DNA of 55,762 nucleotides. It comes from Bordetella hinzii LMG 13501 (lineage in GTDB: Bacteria; Pseudomonadota; Gammaproteobacteria; Burkholderiales; Burkholderiaceae_B). A program made the position numbers and the translations under genes. The stretch covers positions 1 to 55,762 of the forward strand of contig NZ_LRUJ01000033.1 in the NCBI RefSeq assembly GCF_001548475.1. Direction: 5' to 3'. Below are positions 41,281-48,806 of the stretch, piece after piece. Below the pieces are notes generated by a model that saw only the letters and a program-made list of their open reading frames with translations, made no database searches and was not told where the DNA came from. Position 1 is the stretch's first letter. Each line of letters opens with the position of its first letter.

Positions 41281-42035
41281 AGACCGCCCGGCGCGTCGAG
41301 GACATCGACCCCGCCTTCGATCCCTGGGAACAATCCCGGCCCATTCCGCTCTTCGTGCTGGCGATCTTCATCGCCCTGGCCATCTGGGGCGCCCTGAGTT
41401 ATCTGGACGATCTGGCCCCGGCGCGCAGCGGCGAGCCCGGCGGCCTGACGGCGGACGCGCCGACCCCGGTGCAGGCCGACGCCGGCGCCCCGCTGCTGGT
41501 CAGCCGCGGCAATGCGTCCCTGTGGAGCTGCGCTTCCTGCCATGGCGCGCGCGGCGAAGGCGCGGCGCAGACGCCCCGGCTGGCGGGGCTGCCGGCCGAG
41601 TACCTGGCCAAGCAGCTGCGCGACTTCGCCGCCGGCGCGCGCGCCAATGAATCCATGCGCTATATCGCGCGCCAATTGAGCGATGCGGATATCGAGACCG
41701 TGGCGCGCTATTACGCCGGCCTGCCGCCCCTGCCCGGCGCGGCCATGGCGCTGGGCGCCTCGCAGGCGCGCGGTGAAATGCTCAACCGCCATGGCGATTG
41801 GAAACGCGACATCCCCGCCTGCGCCACCTGCCATGGGCAGAACGGCGAAGGCGTGGGCAGCGAGTTCCCGCGCCTGGCCGGCCAGCAGGCCGAATACCTG
41901 CTCAGCCAGCTGGCCGCCTGGAAGGGCGGACAGCGGCGCAACTCGCCGCAGTCCTTGATGGACGACATCGCCGCGCGCATGAGCGACGACGACATGCGGG
42001 CGGCCGCCCAATACTTCGGCTCGCTACGCCCCTGA
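41277..42035 (+). CDS. Membrane-anchored diheme cytochrome c (c4-like; TsdB- or CcoP-equivalent)
   Basis: A 252-residue protein with a cytoplasmic stub MKTARRVEDIDPAFDPWEQS, one transmembrane helix (about 24-42) and two cytochrome c domains with hemes at C85-ASC-H89 and C182-ATC-H186. The two halves are alike (PRLAGLPAEYLAKQL and PRLAGQQAEYLLSQL), as in cytochromes c4. It overlaps ccoO by ATGA. In a normal cbb3 operon this place is held by CcoP, which has two N-terminal helices; this gene has one helix and c4-like domains, closer to TsdB, the electron acceptor of thiosulfate dehydrogenase. It could serve as both. Confidence 0.85.
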   Translation: MKTARRVEDIDPAFDPWEQSRPIPLFVLAIFIALAIWGALSYLDDLAPARSGEPGGLTADAPTPVQADAGAPLLVSRGNASLWSCASCHGARGEGAAQTPRLAGLPAEYLAKQLRDFAAGARANESMRYIARQLSDADIETVARYYAGLPPLPGAAMALGASQARGEMLNRHGDWKRDIPACATCHGQNGEGVGSEFPRLAGQQAEYLLSQLAAWKGGQRRNSPQSLMDDIAARMSDDDMRAAAQYFGSLRP

Positions 42036-42052
42036 CTCCCCGGAGATCCGCC

Positions 42053-43123
42053 ATGAAGACTTCCTCCCGGCCGGGCAGCCGCCTGGCCCGCGCCAGCCTC
42101 CTGGGCCTGCTGCTGTTCGCCGCCGGCTACGGCGTGTATGAAAGCGGCCTGATCGCCGATGGCTATCGTCTGTTCGGCGGCCACGCCGGCCAGGCCGACA
42201 GCCCGCCGCCCTACTCGCGCGCCCAGATGGAGGCCGACCGCAAAGCCTATGCCAAGAGCGCATCGGCCGCGCCGCCGCGCATGCCGGTCGGCAGCGACGG
42301 CTACTACCTGCCGCCGCCCGAGGACGCGCTGCCCAAGGGCCCGCATGGCGAGGCCGTCAAGCGCGGACGCGATATCTTTACGCAGACCGGCGCCTATGTG
42401 AAAGACCACGTCGGCAATGCCATGGCCTGCGCCAACTGCCACCTGGATGCCGGCCGCCGCGAGAACTCGGCGCCCATGTGGGCCGCCTACGGCGCGTATC
42501 CGGCCTACCGCGCCAAGACGGGCAGCATCAGCACGCTGGAGGACCGCATCCAGGGCTGTTTCATGTACTCGATGAACGCCCAGCACTCGCCTTCGGGCCA
42601 CGCGCCCGAGGCCGGCAGCGATGTCTACCGCGACCTCATCACTTATATGGCCTGGCTGGCCGACGGCGCGCCGGCTGGAGAAAAACTGCGCGGCGCCCTC
42701 TATCCCAAGATCGCCAAGCCCAAGGAAGGCTACGACCTGGGACGCGGCCTGGCGGTCTACCAGCAGAACTGCGCGCTATGCCATGGCGAACAGGGCCAGG
42801 GCACGCGCGATGCGCAAGGCCAGATGAAGTTCCCCCCGCTATGGGGCGCGGAGTCGTACAACTGGGGCGCCGGCATGGCGCGCATCGACACCGCCGCCGG
42901 CTTCATCAAGGCCAATATGCCCATGGGCAAGCCCTACTCCCTGAGCGACCAGCAGGCCTGGGACGTCGCGGCCTTCATCAACAGCCACGAACGGCCCAAG
43001 GATCCGCGCCAGACCGGGACGGTCGAGGCCGCCGCGCGCGATTTCCACGCCGGCGAAGAGAGCTATTACGGCAAGATGCTCAAGGGCCACCTGCTGGGCA
43101 CTGGCGTCGTGGCCTCGCGCTAG
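42053..43123 (+). CDS. tsdA: Thiosulfate dehydrogenase (TsdA-type diheme cytochrome c)
   Basis: A 356-residue protein with an N-terminal signal anchor (about residues 12-30). Heme 1 is bound at C126-ANC-H130; the TsdA-specific block STLEDRIQGCFMYSMN supplies C169, which in characterised TsdA is the unusual cysteine axial ligand. Heme 2 is at C240-ALC-H244, with M289 or M291 in IKANMPMG as likely ligand. The conserved AAYGAYPAYRAKTGSI stretch also matches the family. TsdA joins two thiosulfates into tetrathionate, or works in reverse, in the periplasm. Its place between a c4-like cytochrome and a Cu ATPase in an oxidase operon suggests direct electron delivery to oxygen. Some TsdA-like cytochromes have no known activity, so the function needs testing. 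Confidence 0.8.
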   Translation: MKTSSRPGSRLARASLLGLLLFAAGYGVYESGLIADGYRLFGGHAGQADSPPPYSRAQMEADRKAYAKSASAAPPRMPVGSDGYYLPPPEDALPKGPHGEAVKRGRDIFTQTGAYVKDHVGNAMACANCHLDAGRRENSAPMWAAYGAYPAYRAKTGSISTLEDRIQGCFMYSMNAQHSPSGHAPEAGSDVYRDLITYMAWLADGAPAGEKLRGALYPKIAKPKEGYDLGRGLAVYQQNCALCHGEQGQGTRDAQGQMKFPPLWGAESYNWGAGMARIDTAAGFIKANMPMGKPYSLSDQQAWDVAAFINSHERPKDPRQTGTVEAAARDFHAGEESYYGKMLKGHLLGTGVVASR

Positions 43124-43131
43124 GGCCGGGC

Positions 43132-45300
43132 ATGATGGACATGGAGCCGGCGCGCCGGGCCGGACGCATGGTGTTCGCGGTCGAGGGGCTATGGTGCGCG
43201 AGCTGCGCCATGGCCTTGCAGCGCGCCCTGGCCCGGCTGCCGGGCATCACCTCGGCCTCGGTGAACTTCACCTCCGGCTCGGCCCTGCTCACCTGGGCGC
43301 CCGAAACGGTGGATTTCGAACAAGTCTTCGAGCGCGCCCGCAAGCTGGGCTATGGCCTGGCGCCCCTGCAGGCCGCCGATGCGCAGGCGCTGCCGCTCCA
43401 GGCCCGCCGCATCCGCCTGCAGCTGGTCGTGGCCGTGGTCTTCGGCATGTGGAGCATGCTGGGCTCCTGGGTGCTGTACCTGGACGAGGGGCGCCTGGAG
43501 CCGTCGGCCGCGCTCGCCATCGCCTGGGCGGCGTTCCTGGCCGGGCTGCCGGTGGTGGGCTATGCCGGCCTGGACTTCTATCGCGCCGCCTGGCGCACGC
43601 TGCGCGCCGGCCTGGCCGGCATGGACGCCCTCATCACGCTGGGCGTGGCCGGCTCGCTGCTGGTCTCGCTATGGGAGCTGGCCCATGGGCAGACGCGCAT
43701 CTATATCGACGCGGCCACCATGCTCATCGGTTTTCTGCTGGCCGGCCGGCTGATCGAGGTCCATGCCCGCCAGGAAAGCCGGCTCGCCGCCGATGCGCTC
43801 GGCCAGCTGGCGCCCGAGACCGCCAACCGGCTCGAACAGGGCCAGCCCATACCGCGCCGGCTGGCCGAGCTCGCCGCCGGCGACACGGTCCTGGTGCGCG
43901 CCAATGAGCGCGTGCCGGTCGATGGCATCGTCCTGCGGGGCGAATCCGCGCTGGACCGCTCGCTGCTGACCGGCGAGTCCCTGCCCGCGCCCGTGGGCGA
44001 AGGCCAGGCCGTGCTGGCGGGATCGGTCAATCTGCAAGGCGCGCTGACATTGCGCGTGACGGCCGCCGCCGGCCAGCGCCGCATCGATTTCCTGGGCCTG
44101 CGCATGCTGGAGCTTTTCGGCGCGCGCAGCTCGCTGTCCGAAACGGCCGAACGCTTTGTGCGCTTCTTGCTGCCGGCCGTGCTGCTGGTCGCCCTGGCCG
44201 CCTTCGGCCGCTATCTTTGGGCCGGCCAGGCCGTCGACATGGCGTTGATCCAGGCCCTGGGCATCCTGGTGGCGGCCTGCCCTTGCGCGGTCGGGCTGGC
44301 CACGCCGCTGGCCTATACCCTGGCCTGCCGCAAGGCGGCCGCCAGCGACATCCTGTTCCGCGATCCGGCCAGCGTGGAGGCGCTGGCGCGGGCACGGATC
44401 TATGCCTTTGACAAGACCGGCACGCTGACCTTGGGCGAGTTGGCGCTCACCGGTATCCGGACCGCCGCCGGCTGGAGCGAGGCCCAGGTGCTGGGCCTGG
44501 CCCGGGAAGCGGAATCCGTGGTCAGCCATCCCATCGCCAACGCCCTGCGGCGGATCGCGCAAGAACGGCAGCTGCCGGACACCGCCGGCGCCACCGCGCA
44601 TCGCGCGCATGCGCGCGGCGTCTCCATGCGGGCCGCCGATGGCGCGCTGATACAGGCCGGCGCCCATGATTGGCTGGCCGGCGCCGCCTCGCTGCCGCCG
44701 GACACGGCGGGCAGCATGCACCTTGTCCGCAACGGTGTCTGGATAGGCAGCCTGCACTTCCAGGACAGGCCGCGGCCCGAGGCGCGGGCCACGCTGGCCG
44801 CGCTGGCCGCGCAAGGCCGCCGGCGCTGGCTGCTGACCGGCGACAGCGCCGCGGCCACCGGCCAGCTGCTGGCGGCCCTGGAGACGGATTTCGACCTGGT
44901 GCGCTGCGCGCTGACGCCCGAAGACAAGGCCGATTGCCTACGCGGGACCTCGGCGGTGTTCGTCGGCGACGGCGCCAACGACGGCCTGGTGCTGGCCAGC
45001 GCCGCCTGCGGCGTGGCGATTCCGGGCGCCAGCAGCGTGGCGGTCGCCGCCGCCGGCGTGGTCATCACGCGCGGCGGAATCGGACGGCTGCTGCAGGCGC
45101 GGGCCATCGCGTGCCGCATGCTGGGCATCGCGCGCCAGAACCTGCTGTTTTCCATGGCCTACAACGTGGCGGTGGTGGCCGTCTTCTTCGGCACCGGCGC
45201 CACGCCCTTCGCGGCGGCGCTGGCCATGCTGGCGAGCAGCCTTTCGGTATTCGCCAACACCGCCCGCATCGGGCTGCCGGCGCGCGCGGCAAGCGCCTAG
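43132..45300 (+). CDS. P1B-type copper-transporting ATPase (CcoI/CopA2-like)
   Basis: A 722-residue pump. The N-terminal metal domain has C22-AS-C25 (GLWCASCAMALQ); the core has T280-GES, the CPC motif at C383 (AACPCAVGLATP), D427-KTGT, the HP motif VVSHPIANAL and D613 in GDGAND. The last helices carry YN (MAYNVAVV) and MLASSLSVFAN, the P1B-1 signature for Cu(I). The hinge reads GDGANDGLVLAS instead of the usual GDGxNDAPALA, a divergence also worth checking. It starts 8 bp after tsdA with a weak ribosome site. CcoI-type pumps load copper into the CuB site of cbb3 oxidases, which fits this operon. A 12-bp palindrome spans its stop codon (45293-45304). Confidence 0.9.
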   Translation: MMDMEPARRAGRMVFAVEGLWCASCAMALQRALARLPGITSASVNFTSGSALLTWAPETVDFEQVFERARKLGYGLAPLQAADAQALPLQARRIRLQLVVAVVFGMWSMLGSWVLYLDEGRLEPSAALAIAWAAFLAGLPVVGYAGLDFYRAAWRTLRAGLAGMDALITLGVAGSLLVSLWELAHGQTRIYIDAATMLIGFLLAGRLIEVHARQESRLAADALGQLAPETANRLEQGQPIPRRLAELAAGDTVLVRANERVPVDGIVLRGESALDRSLLTGESLPAPVGEGQAVLAGSVNLQGALTLRVTAAAGQRRIDFLGLRMLELFGARSSLSETAERFVRFLLPAVLLVALAAFGRYLWAGQAVDMALIQALGILVAACPCAVGLATPLAYTLACRKAAASDILFRDPASVEALARARIYAFDKTGTLTLGELALTGIRTAAGWSEAQVLGLAREAESVVSHPIANALRRIAQERQLPDTAGATAHRAHARGVSMRAADGALIQAGAHDWLAGAASLPPDTAGSMHLVRNGVWIGSLHFQDRPRPEARATLAALAAQGRRRWLLTGDSAAATGQLLAALETDFDLVRCALTPEDKADCLRGTSAVFVGDGANDGLVLASAACGVAIPGASSVAVAAAGVVITRGGIGRLLQARAIACRMLGIARQNLLFSMAYNVAVVAVFFGTGATPFAAALAMLASSLSVFANTARIGLPARAASA

Positions 45301-45311
45301 GCGCCTGCCGC

Positions 45312-46601
45312 TCAGGCCTTGGCCAGCGCCTGGTCCAGGTCCGCGATCAGGTCGTCGATATGCTCGATGCCGATGGACAGGCGCACCGTTTCTTCGCGCA
45401 CGCCGGCCCGCGCCAGTTCCTCGGGATTGAGCTGGCGGTGCGTGGTGGAAGCCGGATGCGTGGCCAGCGACTTGGCGTCGCCGATATTGACCAGGCGGGT
45501 GAAGAGCTGCAGGGCATCCTGGAAGCGCGCGCCGGCCTCGCGGCCGCCCTTCACGCCGAAGGTGAACAGGCCGGGCGCCTTGCCGCCCAGGTATTTCTGC
45601 GCCAGGGCGTGGTCGGGATGGTCCGGCAGCCCCGCATAGTTGACCCATTCGACCTTGGGATGCTCGCGCAGGAAGCGGGCCGCCTTGACGGCGTTCTCGA
45701 CGATGCGGTCCACGCGCAACGCCAGCGTTTCGATGCCCTGCAGGATCTGGAAGGCATTGAAGGGCGAGATGGCCGCGCCGGTATTGCGCAGCGGCACCAC
45801 GCGCGCGCGCCCGATATAGGCGGCCGCGCCGAAGGCCTCGGTGTAGACCACGCCGTGGTAGCTGACGTCCGGCTCGTTCAGGCGCTTGAAGCGGGCCTTG
45901 TGCTCGGCCCAGGGGAATTTGCCCGAATCGATGATGGCGCCGCCCAGGCTGGTGCCGTGACCGCCCAGGTACTTGGTGAGCGACTGCACGACGATGTCGG
46001 CGCCATGTTCGATCGGGCGCAGCAGATAGGGCGAGGGCACGGTGTTGTCGACGATGAGCGGCAGGCCGTGGCGATGCGCCAGCTCGGCCAGGGCCGCGAT
46101 ATCGGTGATATTGCCCAGCGGGTTGCCGACCGACTCGGCGAAGATGGCCTTGGTGCGCTCGTCGATCTGGCGCTCGAAACTGGCCAAGTCGCGCGGATCG
46201 GCGAAGCGCGTGCTGATGCCATACTGCGGCAGCGTATGCGCGAAGAGATTGTAGGTGCCGCCGTACAGCGTGCTGGACGACACGATGTTGTCGCCCGCCT
46301 CGGCGATGGTCAGCACGGCATAGGTCACCGCCGACTGGCCGGAAGCCAGCGCCAGCGCGGCGACACCGCCCTCCAGGGCCGCCACGCGCTGCTCCAGCAC
46401 ATCGGTGGTGGGGTTCATGATGCGGGTGTAGATATTGCCCGGCACCTTCAGGTCGAACAGGTCGGCGCCATGCTGCGTGTCGTCGAACGCATAGGCCACG
46501 GTCTGGTAGATGGGCACCGCGACCGCGCGCGTGGTCGGGTCGGGCCGGTAGCCGCCATGCACGGCTATGGTTTCCAGACGCCATTGTGGGCTCTTGCTCA
46601 T
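45312..46601 (-). CDS. metY: O-acetylhomoserine sulfhydrylase (MetY-type PLP enzyme)
   Basis: A 429-residue Cys/Met-metabolism PLP enzyme: TIAVHGGYRPDPTTRAVAVP, IYTRIMNPT, ALASGQSAVTYAVL and the PLP lysine K210 in QSLTKYLGGHG. The C-terminal LVNIGDAKSLATHPASTTH and VRLSIGIEHIDDLIADL are typical of OAH sulfhydrylase rather than cystathionine enzymes, and the length (429 versus about 400) agrees. It converts O-acetylhomoserine and sulfide to homocysteine. It lies leftward after the DeoR/SufR-like regulator, 114 bp away; an ATATCGATAT palindrome (46694-46703) in that gap may be a control site. Confidence 0.93.
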   Translation of the reverse strand: MSKSPQWRLETIAVHGGYRPDPTTRAVAVPIYQTVAYAFDDTQHGADLFDLKVPGNIYTRIMNPTTDVLEQRVAALEGGVAALALASGQSAVTYAVLTIAEAGDNIVSSSTLYGGTYNLFAHTLPQYGISTRFADPRDLASFERQIDERTKAIFAESVGNPLGNITDIAALAELAHRHGLPLIVDNTVPSPYLLRPIEHGADIVVQSLTKYLGGHGTSLGGAIIDSGKFPWAEHKARFKRLNEPDVSYHGVVYTEAFGAAAYIGRARVVPLRNTGAAISPFNAFQILQGIETLALRVDRIVENAVKAARFLREHPKVEWVNYAGLPDHPDHALAQKYLGGKAPGLFTFGVKGGREAGARFQDALQLFTRLVNIGDAKSLATHPASTTHRQLNPEELARAGVREETVRLSIGIEHIDDLIADLDQALAKA

Positions 46602-46693
46602 GACTTTCTCCTCGTTGTGTTTATCGCCGACCGGTGCCAGGCATGGCCGCGATTGTAGGCTGGATGGGAGAAAGCGCCAGGCGCGGGCCCGGC

Positions 46694-46703
46694 ATATCGA
46701 TAT
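46694..46703. promoter_or_regulatory. ATATCGATAT palindrome upstream of metY
   Basis: Ten-base perfect palindrome in the 114-bp gap between the regulator stop and the metY start, 93 bp from the ATG. AT-rich relative to neighbours. A possible operator or promoter element; no regulator can be named with confidence. Confidence 0.3.
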
Positions 46704-46715
46704 ACGCCCGGCGTC

Positions 46716-47375
46716 TCAGGCCGGCAGCACCCGGTAGGCGCAGCGGCGCGCCCCGGCCAGGATGTGCTCTTCGCGCTCCACCCTGGCCTGGTCGCCGAGC
46801 ACGTCGCGGAACAGCTCCAGCTCGCTGCGGCAAAAGCCCATGCAGGCCTTGGCCGCCGAACAGATGGGGCAATGGTTTTCCAGGAAGAGAAAGCCTTCGC
46901 CCTCGGGCTGGACCTCGGCCATATAGCCTTCGGCGCTGCGCAACTCGGCCAGCCTGCGCAGGCGTCCGTGCAGGTCGGCCGCGCCGGCCATGGCCTTGCG
47001 ATAGGCGCTGCGCATGGCGTCCTCGCGCGCGCTGATGAGCTTGTCTATGCCTTCTTCGCCGAAGACCAGGCGCACGGCGTGCAGCATCTGCACCGTCATT
47101 TCGGCATGCGTATCCGGGAACCGCGCATTGCCGGCCGCCGACAGGCGCCAGATCTGCGTGGGCCGGCCCCGGCCGGCGCTCTGTGTCTCGGACTCGACCA
47201 GCCCTTCCTCGTGCAGCCGCGCCACCTGCAGGCGCACGGCCTCGGCCGTGAGCGACAGCACACGGGCGATGGTGGCCACCGACTGCGGCCCGCGCGTCTT
47301 GAGCGTCATCAGGACGCGGTCGGCGGGCTGATGCGGCTGCGACCAATAGGGAATGGGATGGTTGGCGTCTAGCAT
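46716..47375 (-). CDS. HTH transcriptional regulator with C-terminal cysteine cluster (SufR/COG2345-like)
   Basis: A 219-residue regulator. Residues 18-80 form a winged helix (RVLMTLKTRGPQSVATIARV, AGRGRPTQIWRLSAAG). The C-terminal part carries cysteines C169, C172, C178, C182 and C212 (ENHCPICSAAKACMGFC ... ARRCAYRV), the pattern of SufR-like proteins that hold an iron-sulfur cluster. It begins 15 bp after the RND outer-membrane gene on the same strand, so it may be read from the efflux operon, and lies upstream of metY. It could tie Fe-S or redox state to efflux or sulfur assimilation; the target is not shown. Confidence 0.85.
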   Translation of the reverse strand: MLDANHPIPYWSQPHQPADRVLMTLKTRGPQSVATIARVLSLTAEAVRLQVARLHEEGLVESETQSAGRGRPTQIWRLSAAGNARFPDTHAEMTVQMLHAVRLVFGEEGIDKLISAREDAMRSAYRKAMAGAADLHGRLRRLAELRSAEGYMAEVQPEGEGFLFLENHCPICSAAKACMGFCRSELELFRDVLGDQARVEREEHILAGARRCAYRVLPA

Positions 47376-47390
47376 GGCTATCCGGCGATC

Positions 47391-48794
47391 TTAACCCATG
47401 CCCGGCTCCCAGCCGCCGCCCAGCGCTTTGTAGAGCGCCGCCAGGCTGGTGTAGGAAGCCATCTCCGCCTCGGCCACCGCATCCTGCGCGCGCAGCAGGG
47501 TGCGCTGCGCATCCAGCACCGCGAGATACGGGGCGGCGCCCTCCTGATAGCGCAAGGTGGCCAGCGCCAGGGCGCGCGCGCTCTGGCCGGCCGCCTCGGC
47601 CAGGCTGCGCAGCCGGCGCTGGGTCTGCCCGTATTGGGTCAGCGCCGACTCCAGCTCCTCGATGGCGCGCAGCACGGTCTGCTCGTATTGCGCCGAGCTG
47701 CCTTCGAAACGCGCCTGCGCGGCGCGCTGGCGCGCCAGCGCCGTGGGCAGGTGCAAGGCCGGCCAGCTGATGCCGGCGCGCGTGCTGAAGGCGCGACTGG
47801 CGCCCGTGCCGAAGTCCGCGCCCCGCAAGGCCGCGAAGCCCAGGAAGCCGCCCAGGTCGATACGCGGATAGCGTTCGGCGGCCGCCACGCCCACCTCTGC
47901 ATTGGCCGCGGCCAGCGCGCGTTCGGCGGCGCGCACATCGGGCCGGCGCGCCAGCAGGCGCGCCGGGTCGCCGATGGGCAGGCGCGTGGCCAGGGGCGCC
48001 AGGGACGGCGCCGGCTCCAGCTCGCCCAGTTCGGCCGGCCGCAGGCCAGCCAGCACGGCCAGGCGGTAAGCCGCCAAGCGGCGCGCCGTTTCCTGCACCG
48101 GCAGGCTAGCCTCGACCGTGGCCAGCTCGGCGCGGGCGCTGGCCACGTCGCTTTCGTTGCCGCGGCCGCTGTCGGCCAGCGCCTGCACGATGCGCAGGGT
48201 GTCGCGCTGGCTGGCCAGGCTGTCCCGCGCCACGCGCAGGCGCTGCTCGGCGCCGCGCATCTCGAAATAGTTGCGCGCCACCTCGGCGGCCACGACCACG
48301 CGGATCTGCGCCAAGTCGGCCTCGCTGGCCTGGCTGGCGGCCGCCGCGCTTTCGGCGGCCCGGCGCAGGCGGCCGAAAAGATCGATCTCCCAGACAGCGT
48401 CGAACCCCGCCTGGTAGCTGCGCGCCAGGTTGCGCTGGCCCGCCGGCCCGGCATTGAGCTGCGACAGGCTGCGGGCATAGTCGCCCTGGGCCGTGACCGC
48501 CGGCCAGCGGTCCAGTTCGCGCTCATCCAGTACGGCCCGGGCCTCGGCCAGGCGCGCCTGCGCCAGGCGGATGTCCTGGTTGCGCGCCAGGGCCAGGGCG
48601 ACCAGGCGGTCCAGTTGCGGATCCTGCAATTGCTTCCACCAGTCGCGCTGCACGCGCTCATGCGTGAACAAAGCCTGCTCGGGGCTGGCCAGCGCCACCG
48701 GCTCGGGCCGGGGCGCCTGGTAGTCCGGTCCCACGGCGCAACCCGCCAGCCACAGCAGCGGCGCCAGGCGGAAAACAGAGAACTTGTGATGCAT
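47391..48794 (-). CDS. RND efflux outer-membrane lipoprotein (NodT/OprM family)
   Basis: A 467-residue OprM-type channel. The lipobox is LWLAGCAVGPDY near residue 19, followed by the usual PDYQAPRPEPV start and two coiled repeats with VAAEVARNYFEMRGAEQRL and ALATLRYQEGAAPYLAVLDA. It is the third gene of the efflux operon, 12 bp after the RND pump gene. It forms the trimeric outer-membrane exit duct. Confidence 0.93.
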   Translation of the reverse strand: MHHKFSVFRLAPLLWLAGCAVGPDYQAPRPEPVALASPEQALFTHERVQRDWWKQLQDPQLDRLVALALARNQDIRLAQARLAEARAVLDERELDRWPAVTAQGDYARSLSQLNAGPAGQRNLARSYQAGFDAVWEIDLFGRLRRAAESAAAASQASEADLAQIRVVVAAEVARNYFEMRGAEQRLRVARDSLASQRDTLRIVQALADSGRGNESDVASARAELATVEASLPVQETARRLAAYRLAVLAGLRPAELGELEPAPSLAPLATRLPIGDPARLLARRPDVRAAERALAAANAEVGVAAAERYPRIDLGGFLGFAALRGADFGTGASRAFSTRAGISWPALHLPTALARQRAAQARFEGSSAQYEQTVLRAIEELESALTQYGQTQRRLRSLAEAAGQSARALALATLRYQEGAAPYLAVLDAQRTLLRAQDAVAEAEMASYTSLAALYKALGGGWEPGMG

Positions 48795-48806
48795 GATTGC
48801 CTTTCC

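Noticed and set aside
45293-45304. GCGCCTAGGCGC palindrome at the end of the copper ATPase gene, as a bidirectional terminator
   Set aside because: Only 12 bp, overlapping the stop codon, with no T tract on either strand. Too weak to list as a terminator between the convergent genes.
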